Shown: in pieces, positions 1-5,562 of the stretch
Position numbering within the stretch: the stretch's first letter is position 1
How the letters are laid out: every line of letters begins with the position of its first letter
Assembly: GCA_043719475.1 (NCBI GenBank)
Contig: JAYSTS010000381.1
Coordinates: forward strand, 1 to 9,518
Source: SYFY01 sp043719475
GTDB taxonomy: Bacteria > Pseudomonadota > Gammaproteobacteria > Pseudomonadales > Azotimanducaceae
DNA: 9,518 bases
Direction: 5' to 3'
Translations under genes and position numbers: made by a program
The notes under the pieces: model-generated
Told to the model about the DNA's origin: nothing
What the model saw: only the letters and a program-made list of their open reading frames with translations
The model's database searches: none

Positions 1-348
1 ATACGCATCGATCGACGGAAGCAGCCATTCAAAGCAGCTGTGGCATTCGATGGCCATCAGCATTCTTCCCGATTCTCCACCGGACAGGCGCGCCAGATCG
101 ATTTCTGCCCTATGGATCATCGGCAAGATATCGTCGGCGAGTTTCACCAGCCGATTCCCGGCACTCGTGAAGCGCACCGGACGGGTCTTGCGAATGAACA
201 ACGCACAACCGAGACGGTCCTCGAGATCCTTCAACTGGTGGGACAGGGCTGATTGCGTAAGAAAAACCCGATCCGAGGCTTCAACCAGGCTACCGGTATC
301 GCGCAGTGCAGCCATCGTCCGCAAGTGGCGCAGGTCAATCTGTGACAT
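1..348 (-). CDS. metR: MetR-like LysR-family transcriptional regulator, N-terminal 116 residues (C-terminus off the window)
   Basis: Reading leftward from the ATG at 348 gives 116 codons without a stop, running off the left edge. Residues 1-60 form the LysR winged helix-turn-helix: the start reads MSQIDLRHLRTMAALRDTGS, followed by an FLTQSALSHQLKDLEDRLG recognition segment and the wing FIRKTRPVRFTSAG. At residues 98-109 the segment MAIECHSCFEWL begins the effector-binding domain. IECHSC followed by WL is characteristic of MetR, the homocysteine-responsive activator of methionine biosynthesis genes; this is family knowledge. The gene is divergent from the HD-hydrolase gene, the usual LysR arrangement of a regulator next to a possible target. 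The effector domain is almost entirely missing, so ligand specificity cannot be checked. Another LysR paralogue is possible but less likely given the motif. Confidence 0.88.
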   Translation of the reverse strand, partial: MSQIDLRHLRTMAALRDTGSLVEASDRVFLTQSALSHQLKDLEDRLGCALFIRKTRPVRFTSAGNRLVKLADDILPMIHRAEIDLARLSGGESGRMLMAIECHSCFEWLLPSIDAY

Positions 349-533
349 GAATACCACTCAAGATTTCGGGCCTTATGGTTGCACAGGATTCAAGAAGTGA
401 CCAGTTCTCCCACAACCGGTGTGATGGTTGTTCCGCTTTTGTATACCCCACTTTTTTTGAGCACTGGTCGACGACAATAAACTGACGCTGCTGACTATCA
501 TTCCGGCATGCAGATAGCAGATGGCTTGCATTG
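349..533. promoter_or_regulatory. Divergent intergenic region between metR and the HD-hydrolase gene
   Basis: This 185-bp gap must hold both divergent promoters. Visible elements are an inverted repeat ACAACC (412-417) and GGTTGT (426-431) with an 8-nt spacer, and a T-rich tract at 451-458. A half-matching MetR-type box, TGAA-TACCA-CTCA, lies at 348-360 and overlaps the metR start codon; the known consensus is TGAA, five bases, TTCA, so one arm has a mismatch. I found no convincing -35/-10 pair with correct spacing on either strand. Autoregulation by MetR from here is inference. Confidence 0.3.
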
Positions 534-1421
534 ATGTTCAACCCTTCCAGCAGAATGATTGAGAGCTTCGTTGGCTACATCCGACAACGCTTTGAAGAAG
601 CATTCGCCAACGCACCTGAAGCAGAGGTCCGTCTTCTGGATCAATCTGCCCGTGCAGCCATGGAAGCCCTTCTGGATTGCGATTGTCCTTATCACGACAT
701 TCAGCACACGATGCTGGTGACTGACATCGGCCAGACCATGTTGCATGGCCGACAGCTGATGCAGGGTGATGTCACTCAGAAGGAGTGGCTGCACGCGGTG
801 GTCGCCATGATGTTTCACGATGTGGGCTACATCCGTGGCCTGCTCCAGGAGGACGATGACACCTCATGTGTCGTCGATTCGACTGGAGAACGCATCACGC
901 CGCCGCCGGGATGCACCGATGCGTTCATGACGCCCTATCACGTTTCCCGTGGCTGCCTGTTCGTGCGAGACCGATATCGCAACGAACCACTGATCGATCT
1001 CGAGAAGTTGACGGATCACATCGAAATGACCCGTTTCCCGGTGCCACGCAAACCAGCCTATCAACGTGTTGATGACTTCGCGGCTCTGGTGCGCTCAGCG
1101 GATCTGCTCGGCCAGATGGCAGACCCGCTTTACCTGAAAAAGTTGTCTCGCCTGTTTGCCGAGTTTCTGGAAACTGGAGAAGCCGCTCGCCAGGGTTTCA
1201 CCACCGCAGGCGCATTGCGCGAGAACTTCGCGCAGTTTTTCAATTCACAGGTCAAGCCGTTTGTTGGCCTTGGGCTGCGCTATCTGAAGCGCTCTCAGGA
1301 TGGTCAGCAGTGGGTCGCCAACCTCTACCATCATCTGCATGCGGATGATCAGGAAGTATTCACCGAGCTGCTGCACACAAGACAGGATTCGGAACCGATT
1401 CCTTTCCGCGCCTCGCGTTGA
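534..1421 (+). CDS. HD-domain metal-dependent phosphohydrolase
   Basis: A 295-residue protein when started at ATG 534. An in-frame TTG at 531 and ATG at 558 are alternatives, and none has a strong Shine-Dalgarno sequence. The HD signature is complete: YHDIQH (near residues 53-58) matches the YHNxxH motif that gives a general acid and the first metal ligand in cyclic-nucleotide-phosphodiesterase-like HD enzymes. FHDVGY (94-99) holds the central His-Asp pair, His near 162 lies in TDHIEMTRF, and RSADLLGQMADP supplies the distal Asp near 190. It therefore probably hydrolyses a phosphoester or phosphoanhydride using divalent metal in the cytoplasm; no transmembrane segment or signal peptide is seen. 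The substrate is unknown. It is divergent from metR and convergent with the SDR gene at 1477-2343, and it stands alone on its strand. Confidence 0.8.
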   Translation: MFNPSSRMIESFVGYIRQRFEEAFANAPEAEVRLLDQSARAAMEALLDCDCPYHDIQHTMLVTDIGQTMLHGRQLMQGDVTQKEWLHAVVAMMFHDVGYIRGLLQEDDDTSCVVDSTGERITPPPGCTDAFMTPYHVSRGCLFVRDRYRNEPLIDLEKLTDHIEMTRFPVPRKPAYQRVDDFAALVRSADLLGQMADPLYLKKLSRLFAEFLETGEAARQGFTTAGALRENFAQFFNSQVKPFVGLGLRYLKRSQDGQQWVANLYHHLHADDQEVFTELLHTRQDSEPIPFRASR

Positions 1422-1441
1422 AAGTCCATTACCCTCCTTTG

Positions 1442-1463
1442 CGGTGCTCTCGGCAGAGCACCG
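1442..1463. terminator. Perfect hairpin between convergent genes, probable bidirectional terminator
   Basis: CGGTGCTCT (1442-1450), loop CGGC, AGAGCACCG (1455-1463): a perfect 9-bp GC-rich stem with a tetraloop. It sits in the 55-bp gap between the plus-strand HD gene stop (1421) and the minus-strand SDR gene stop (1477). No T-run follows on either strand, so it is not a textbook intrinsic terminator, but the placement fits termination or mRNA 3'-end protection for both genes. Confidence 0.6.
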
Positions 1464-1476
1464 TCGGCACTCAGAC

Positions 1477-2343
1477 TTAGTTAAGCTGCAACATCGAACG
1501 AGGTCGCAGGTTCGTCAACTCGACGATCTTTTTGTAGTTGTCCGCGATGTCTTCGACTGACGCATCCATACCAAGATCAACACCGTCGTTTTCTACGATG
1601 ATGGCGGTGGAATAACGACCACCTTGTGCCTGAATGATCACGCCATTGGGTGCATCTTCCGTACACAGATACACAACTGCTGGTGTCACCAACTCTGGCC
1701 CGAGCTTCTTCAGCACGGCCTCCGGCATTATGTTTTCCGTCATCCGGGTTGCCGCAACGGGAGCGATCGTGTTCACACGAATGTTGTACTTGGCGCCTTC
1801 GATCTTCAGCGTGTGCATAAGACCCACCTGGGCAAGCTTGGCTGCACCATAGTTCGCCTGACCGAAGTTGCCGTACAACCCCGTTGGCGAAGTCGTCATG
1901 ACAATTCGACCGTAGTTCTGATTGCGCATGATCTCCCACACTTCACGCGTCACCATCGCGGCACCGGTCAGGTGGACGTTCATCACCACGTTGAAATCGC
2001 TCATGTCCATCTTGTGGAACGTCTTGTCACGCAGAATACCGGCGTTGTTGATCAGGATATCCACCCGACCCCACGTCGTCATGGCGTCCTGAACCATACT
2101 TTTTGCGCCTTGCGGATCGGAGACCGACCCGCCGTTGGCGATGGCTTCACCACCAGCGGCCTTGATCTCGGCGACCACGGACTTGGCTGCATCTGACGAT
2201 CCGCCTGTTCCGTCCATGGCGCCACCAAGATCGTTAACCACAACCTTGCAGCCACGCTTTGCCAATTCCAGTGCATGGCAACGTCCGAGACCACCACCCG
2301 CGCCCGTGATGATGGCGACCTTACCTTCGAACGAATACGTCAT
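1477..2343 (-). CDS. Short-chain dehydrogenase of the multifunctional-enzyme-2 type ((3R)-hydroxyacyl-CoA dehydrogenase-like)
   Basis: A 288-residue SDR that would oxidise a hydroxyacyl-CoA or related substrate with NAD(H). The Rossmann motif TGAGGGLG is at 13-20. Asp38 after the second strand (VVVNDLGG) favours NAD over NADP. NNAG is at 99-102, and the catalytic triad is Ser152, Tyr165 and Lys169 in SPTGLYGNFGQANYGAAK. The YGNFGQANY segment and the long GGAMDGTGGSSDAA loop after strand two are typical of the dehydrogenase domain of peroxisomal MFE-2 (HSD17B4). Here it is a stand-alone domain, without the hydratase-2 or SCP2 parts. The ATG at 2343 has GAGG about 10 nt upstream. It is the third gene of the leftward operon with the crotonase and carboxyltransferase, 43 nt after the latter. 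The exact substrate is not predictable. Confidence 0.85.
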   Translation of the reverse strand: MTYSFEGKVAIITGAGGGLGRCHALELAKRGCKVVVNDLGGAMDGTGGSSDAAKSVVAEIKAAGGEAIANGGSVSDPQGAKSMVQDAMTTWGRVDILINNAGILRDKTFHKMDMSDFNVVMNVHLTGAAMVTREVWEIMRNQNYGRIVMTTSPTGLYGNFGQANYGAAKLAQVGLMHTLKIEGAKYNIRVNTIAPVAATRMTENIMPEAVLKKLGPELVTPAVVYLCTEDAPNGVIIQAQGGRYSTAIIVENDGVDLGMDASVEDIADNYKKIVELTNLRPRSMLQLN

Positions 2344-2363
2344 GATGCATTTACCTCAGCTTC

Positions 2364-2384
2364 AAAAAAATTGGGATTATTCCC
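2364..2384 (-). terminator. Small hairpin followed by seven T, possible intra-operon attenuator
   Basis: On the minus strand, just after the carboxyltransferase stop, GGGA (2384-2381), loop ATAA, TCCC (2376-2373) is followed by AA and then seven T (2370-2364). The layout is that of an intrinsic terminator, but the stem is only 4 bp. It may give partial termination and so lower expression of the downstream SDR gene. The SDR ribosome-binding site lies just after the T tract. Confidence 0.3.
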
Positions 2385-2386
2385 GT

Positions 2387-4012
2387 TCAGCCCCGAAACC
2401 CAAAGCGAACAGGGCCTTTCAGTGTTTCCAGCAACGGCTGGATCCAGTCGATCCACTGACCCAGCGTTGGCCGTGTCTCCCGTGGATCAATCAGTTCATG
2501 CACGGAAAACGACTCGGCTCGCGCGAACGGATTACGCCGTCTGCGCAGGGCGTCCTCGAGTTCCTTGCGTTTGGCGTCCGGGTCCGCAGCGGCTTCGATT
2601 TCCCGTCGATACGCCACCGCCACGCCACCTTCGAGTGGCAAGGCGCCGCTCTGAACGGACGGCCAGGCCAGAACATAGCTGTTGGGCGCGTAGTGTGCCG
2701 CAGTCGCAACACCGAATCCCTTGTGTATCTGTACCACAGCCCACGGCACCACCGACTGCACCGCAGCCGCCACGGCGGACATACCGAATCGAATGGTGCC
2801 GGCTTTTTCGGCTTCCAGCCCGATCATGAAACCAGGCTGATCGACAAAGTTGATGACGGGAAGATGGAACAGGTCGCACATCTCAACGAATCGGCGATAT
2901 TTCTGCGCCGCCTGCGCCGTCATCGATCCCGCATAGATCTTGTTGTTGTTGATCAAAACGCCGACGGGCTGCCCGGCCAAACGCGCAAGCGCACAGATCT
3001 GACCCCGACCAAAGCCGGCGCCGATTTCAAACACGCTGCCTTGATCCATGACCAATTCGAGAATCAATCGCGCGTTGAACGCCTTGTTGGACTCTCGCGG
3101 CACGATGCTCAGCAAGTCCTGTTCCATGCGTTCGATAGGATCGTCGCATCGCACTCGCGGCGCGCTCTCACCCACATGTGAAGGAAGATAGCTGAGAAAA
3201 CGCCGGATCTGGCGAAAGGCGTCCTGTTCATCGTCGGCAACGTTGTCGACCACACCACTCTTGGCATGAATGGCCGCACCACCCAGCTCGGCCTTCGACA
3301 GCCTGGTGCGCAGGGCGCGCTCAACCAGCGCCGGTCCGCCGGTCATGATCTGCGCGGTTTCCTTGGTCATCACCGAGAAGTGCGAGGCAACGAGCCTGCC
3401 GGCAGGAAATCCGGCCACAGCGCCGAGCGCGGCAGAAACGACAGGCACCTGACCAAGTGCATCGGCGATGATCTTGAAGCGAGGTTCGGCGAACACCGGA
3501 TCGCCCCAATTGGCACCAGCATTACCACCAGCTTTACCACCCGCTTTACCACCCGCTTTACCACCGGGTTTACCACCGCCCTTCACACTGCCACCACCAC
3601 CTTCGAGCAACCGTACCAAAGGCACTTTGTAATGGCAGGCCATGTGTTCGGCATAAACGCTCTTGCGCAACCCGGCCGGGTTCGGTGAACCGCCCTTCAG
3701 GGTAAAGTCCTCACCTCCGACAGCGACCCGTCGACCATCAATCTTGCCAAAGCCGAGTACGTAATTTGCCGGCACCAGTTCCCGTACGGCGCCTGGTTCA
3801 TCCTCGTGATCGGACTCTTGATTGGAATAGTCGGGAACGGCAGTGGCACGACCCTGTTCCTGAAAAGTGCCTGAATCAAGCAGCCCTTCGATTCGTTCAC
3901 GAATCGTCAGTCGACCCTGAGCGTGTTGCTTGTTTATACCCTCGATACCACCCTGGACGAGCGCCTGCTGCCGGCGTCGTTCCAGTTCTTCGACTTCTTC
4001 GTTCCAGCTCAT
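2387..4012 (-). CDS. Acyl-CoA carboxylase, carboxyltransferase (beta) subunit
   Basis: A 541-residue protein of the PccB/MccB carboxyltransferase family, which moves CO2 from carboxybiotin to an acyl-CoA. The N-terminal crotonase-like half contains QGRLTIRERIEGLLDSGTF (32-50), GGEDFTLKGGS (99-109), LLEGGGGSV (135-143, first oxyanion glycines) and VPVVSAALGAVAG (189-201). The C-terminal half contains EIGAGFGRGQI (329-339), GVLINNNKIYAGSMT (351-365) and NFVDQPGFMIG (388-398, second oxyanion region). Length is normal for the family. An unusual Gly-Lys repeat lies at residues 145-166. The ATG at 4012 has no clear Shine-Dalgarno sequence and begins 18 nt after the crotonase stop, so translational coupling is likely. 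No biotin carboxylase gene is present in the window; the small biotin carrier at 5563-5784 is a possible partner. Acyl specificity (propionyl, methylcrotonyl, geranyl or other) cannot be assigned from sequence alone. Confidence 0.9.
   Translation of the reverse strand: MSWNEEVEELERRRQQALVQGGIEGINKQHAQGRLTIRERIEGLLDSGTFQEQGRATAVPDYSNQESDHEDEPGAVRELVPANYVLGFGKIDGRRVAVGGEDFTLKGGSPNPAGLRKSVYAEHMACHYKVPLVRLLEGGGGSVKGGGKPGGKAGGKAGGKAGGNAGANWGDPVFAEPRFKIIADALGQVPVVSAALGAVAGFPAGRLVASHFSVMTKETAQIMTGGPALVERALRTRLSKAELGGAAIHAKSGVVDNVADDEQDAFRQIRRFLSYLPSHVGESAPRVRCDDPIERMEQDLLSIVPRESNKAFNARLILELVMDQGSVFEIGAGFGRGQICALARLAGQPVGVLINNNKIYAGSMTAQAAQKYRRFVEMCDLFHLPVINFVDQPGFMIGLEAEKAGTIRFGMSAVAAAVQSVVPWAVVQIHKGFGVATAAHYAPNSYVLAWPSVQSGALPLEGGVAVAYRREIEAAADPDAKRKELEDALRRRRNPFARAESFSVHELIDPRETRPTLGQWIDWIQPLLETLKGPVRFGFRG
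3521..3580 (-). repeat. Five tandem 12-bp repeats encoding Gly-Gly-Lys-Ala/Pro
   Basis: Five head-to-tail 12-bp units on the plus strand (3521-3532, 3533-3544, 3545-3556, 3557-3568, 3569-3580). The core is TTTACCACCCGC; the second and third units are identical and the others differ at one to three positions. On the coding strand they encode a GGKA-type tetrapeptide series (GGGK, PGGK, AGGK, AGGK, AGGN) inside the carboxyltransferase, directly after the first oxyanion-hole glycines. Because each unit is 12 bp, gain or loss keeps the frame. Confidence 0.9.
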
Positions 4013-4030
4013 GGCGGCAGAAGTCGCGCG

Positions 4031-4849
4031 TCAGGCCGGATCCTTGAAGTTGGGTGCACGTTTTTCAAAGTTGGCCTGCACGGCTTCTGCCTGGTTGGCC
4101 GAGCCGATGAGCTCCATTTGCAACCTGGCCTCCAGCTCCAACCCCTCACGAGGCAGGGCTCGCCAACTCTGTTCGAGCAGCGCCTTGCCACGACGGATCG
4201 CATCAGGATTTTTGCCGGCAATCTCCCTGGCAATCGAGAGCGCCCGAGCCAGCGGGTCTGCGTCGACATAGGTCACGAGGCCAAGCTCTTTAGCCTCGTT
4301 GCCAGACAGAACCCGCCCGGTCCAGGTCAGTTCCTTGGCCACATCCAGGGGCACCAGATCACGCAGAGACTGGGAAATGCCCATATCGGGAATGAGGCCC
4401 CACTTGATCTCCATCACCGACATCTTGGCATCGGGCGACGCGATACGAATATCGGCGCCGAGCGCGATCTGCATGCCGCCGCCATAGGCAACACCATGTA
4501 CCGCAGCAATCACAGGTACGCCGACTCGCTTCCAGACGAGGGCTGGACGCTGAGCGTGATTGTCAGGATGCTCGGTATCACGCCGCAGCAGACCACCACC
4601 ACCGCTACCACCGCCGCTGGACTGACCACCACCAAGGCCCCGCATGCTGGCCATATCCAGCCCGGCGCAGAAACCGGCACCGTTACCCGAGATAACGACG
4701 GCACGGACTTCCCTGGCCTCGCCGAGGCGTTCTCCGGCTTCGATGATGGCGCTGAACATCTCGGGGCTCAGCGCATTGTATTTGTCGGGGCGATTCAGGC
4801 GGACGTCGGCAACACCCGCTTCAATACTGATGGTGACAAGTTCGCTCAT
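4031..4849 (-). CDS. Enoyl-CoA hydratase/isomerase (crotonase) family protein
   Basis: A 272-residue crotonase acting on an acyl-CoA thioester. The N-terminal strand and LNRPDKYNALS (18-28) are typical. The first oxyanion loop is AGFCAGLDM (58-66), and the second is VHGVAYGGGMQIALGADI (118-134). MEIKWGLIPDMG (146-157) carries Glu147, equivalent to Glu164 of rat mitochondrial hydratase. The residue equivalent to rat Glu144 is Gln127, so a classical two-Glu hydratase mechanism is not preserved. Isomerase or another crotonase chemistry is possible. Residues 71-86 are a Gly/Ser-rich insertion in the normally variable loop after the oxyanion glycine. The ATG at 4849 has GGAAA about 9 nt upstream. 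It is the first gene of the leftward operon, 18 nt before the carboxyltransferase, which suggests a shared pathway such as branched-chain acyl-CoA breakdown. Confidence 0.87.
   Translation of the reverse strand: MSELVTISIEAGVADVRLNRPDKYNALSPEMFSAIIEAGERLGEAREVRAVVISGNGAGFCAGLDMASMRGLGGGQSSGGGSGGGGLLRRDTEHPDNHAQRPALVWKRVGVPVIAAVHGVAYGGGMQIALGADIRIASPDAKMSVMEIKWGLIPDMGISQSLRDLVPLDVAKELTWTGRVLSGNEAKELGLVTYVDADPLARALSIAREIAGKNPDAIRRGKALLEQSWRALPREGLELEARLQMELIGSANQAEAVQANFEKRAPNFKDPA
4592..4639 (-). repeat. Gly/Ser-rich low-complexity insertion in the crotonase gene
   Basis: This codes for residues 71-86 (GLGGGQSSGGGSGGGG) and is built on the plus strand from repeated ACC and ACCGCC triplets. 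It is a flexible, linker-like stretch just after the first oxyanion loop, with codon composition unlike the rest of the gene. Confidence 0.75.
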
Positions 4850-4994
4850 AGCAGTGTTTCCGGCTGTTTTTTCAGGGGGCGTAACTTATCACAGGGCGCT
4901 AGTACCGATAAGCCTCGGCTCAACGGGGGAATGTAAAGAGGGGTTTCAAGGGCGCGTGGTAGAGTTCACAGACCCTACAGATGAGATCACTGGT
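4850..4994. promoter_or_regulatory. Divergent promoter region between the crotonase operon and the selenoprotein gene
   Basis: The 145-bp gap separates two divergent transcription units and should contain both promoters. The only clear structure is a 6-bp inverted repeat CTTATC (4885-4890) and GATAAG (4907-4912) with a 16-nt spacer, which could be an operator or chance. I see no confident -35/-10 pair. The leader before ATG 4995 has no strong Shine-Dalgarno sequence; a GAG lies about 9 nt upstream. Confidence 0.25.
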
Positions 4995-5477
4995 ATGGCA
5001 AATCCAATCAACCTCGGCGGGACTTTCCCGACCCTTGCCTTCAACACGACCGACGGTCGCGTCATCACGCTACCCGACGATATTCACACCCCTTACGCAG
5101 TAGTCCTTTTCTATCGCGGACACTGGTGACCTTACTGCCGCCGACTGTTAGTCGGCTACGAAAAACTCCGCAGTGAATTTGCTGCTGAGGGGGTCAGTCT
5201 CTTTGCCGGTAGTGTGGATAGCCTCGAAAAAACCAGCGAAGTAGCCGCAGATCTCGGCTTTCCGGTATTCCATGGCGTAACCCGGGAACAGGGAGACAGC
5301 CTGGGCTCGTGGTGGGAAGAACGGCGCAATCACATCCAGCCCACAGAGTTCATCCTGACTCAAAAAGGTCGAGTACTTGGGTCAACCTATAGCAGTTCGC
5401 CGGTCGGAAGAATGGACCCTGCAGAAACCCTGAGCCTGCTGCGGATCATCAAACAGATGCAGGCGAAAAAAACCTGA
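4995..5477 (+). CDS. Peroxiredoxin-like selenoprotein (thioredoxin fold, Sec-x-x-Cys), read through TGA at 5127-5129
   Basis: A 160-residue protein if the in-frame TGA at codon 45 is read as selenocysteine. Residues 7-27 (LGGTFPTLAFNTTDGRVITL) are the usual N-terminus of AhpC/TSA-type redoxins. VVLFYRGHW-U-PYCRRL (36-51) is the redox centre, where Cys-containing relatives have HWCPYC; Cys48 gives a U-x-x-C pair. IQPTEFIL (114-121) carries the cis-proline region, and the C-terminal SSSPVGRMDPAETLSLLR is typical of the family. There are no other stops, and a stem-loop follows the TGA at SECIS distance. The likely role is reduction of peroxides or disulfides in the cytoplasm; no signal peptide is seen. 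ATG 4995 was chosen because family members start shortly before the LGGTFP motif; an upstream in-frame extension looks non-coding. The alternative is a Cys-to-stop pseudogene, which the intact downstream frame argues against. No selA, selB or selC lies in the window. Confidence 0.85.
5127..5129 (+). other. Predicted selenocysteine codon (TGA)
   Basis: This TGA is in frame at codon 45 of the 4995-5477 gene, between Trp44 and Pro46 of a WxPYC motif. It replaces the peroxidatic or thioredoxin-type Cys of homologues and would be a stop in ordinary decoding. The true stop is a second TGA at 5475-5477, which has no comparable redox motif or hairpin context. Confidence 0.83.
5140..5156 (+). promoter_or_regulatory. 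Candidate bacterial SECIS element
   Basis: GCCGACT (5140-5146), GTT (5147-5149), AGTCGGC (5150-5156): a perfect 7-bp stem that starts 10 nt after the TGA, with a G as the first loop base 18 nt downstream. Bacterial SECIS hairpins lie within the coding region just after the UGA, show an apical loop G (often GU), and bind SelB. E. coli fdhF has 11 nt between UGA and the upper stem. If the closing T-A pair is open, the loop becomes TGTTA, still presenting GU. The bulged U known from fdhF is not evident. Confidence 0.8.
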
Positions 5478-5489
5478 ATTCGATTACCT

Positions 5490-5519
5490 AAGGAAGGTCT
5501 GATTAATCAGATCTTCCTT
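5490..5519 (+). terminator. Long near-perfect hairpin after the selenoprotein gene
   Basis: The arms 5490-5504 and 5505-5519 are complementary over 15 positions with a single G-T wobble. The apex TGATTAATCA would open to a small loop. It begins 12 nt after the stop at 5477, and the plus-strand transcript ends in CCTTT, a short U tract. It is a probable terminator for the selenoprotein gene and may also stop the convergent BCCP transcript. Confidence 0.65.
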
Positions 5520-5526
5520 TGTGGTG

Positions 5527-5550
5527 CAGGGATGCACCCTGATCTCCCTG
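5527..5550 (-). terminator. Hairpin downstream of the biotin carrier gene
   Basis: CAGGGA (5527-5532) pairs with TCCCTG (5545-5550). Alternative folds are GGTGCA/TGCACC (5523-5538) and CAGGG/CCCTG (5527-5541). It lies 12 nt after the BCCP stop in the 85-bp convergent gap. No T-run follows on the minus strand, so termination is only plausible; the larger hairpin at 5490-5519 lies just beyond. Confidence 0.4.
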
Positions 5551-5562
5551 TGACTAGCGGTA

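Noticed and set aside
531..533. TTG at 531 as the start of the HD-hydrolase gene
   Set aside because: An ATG follows immediately at 534 and no ribosome-binding site favours the TTG. The short palindrome TTGATGTTCAA there is probably chance.
2135..3181. Long plus-strand open frame of 348 codons
   Set aside because: It overlaps two well-supported minus-strand genes (SDR and carboxyltransferase) and its translation resembles no protein family; it is an antisense shadow.
3521..3580. Tandem repeats as a CRISPR array or regulatory iterons
   Set aside because: The units are 12 bp with no spacers, and they translate in frame within a conserved gene.
3923..4936. Long plus-strand open frame of 337 codons opposite the crotonase gene
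   Set aside because: The opposite strand encodes a clear crotonase; this translation is compositionally odd and motif-free.
4644..4994. N-terminal extension of the redoxin frame upstream of ATG 4995
   Set aside because: It overlaps the start of the crotonase gene and the intergenic region, and family members begin shortly before the LGGTFP motif, so the extension is chance open frame.
4995..5477. Redoxin gene as a pseudogene with a nonsense mutation
   Set aside because: The downstream frame has no further stops or shifts, the TGA sits exactly on the catalytic Cys, and a SECIS-like hairpin follows. Selenocysteine is the better explanation, though not proven.
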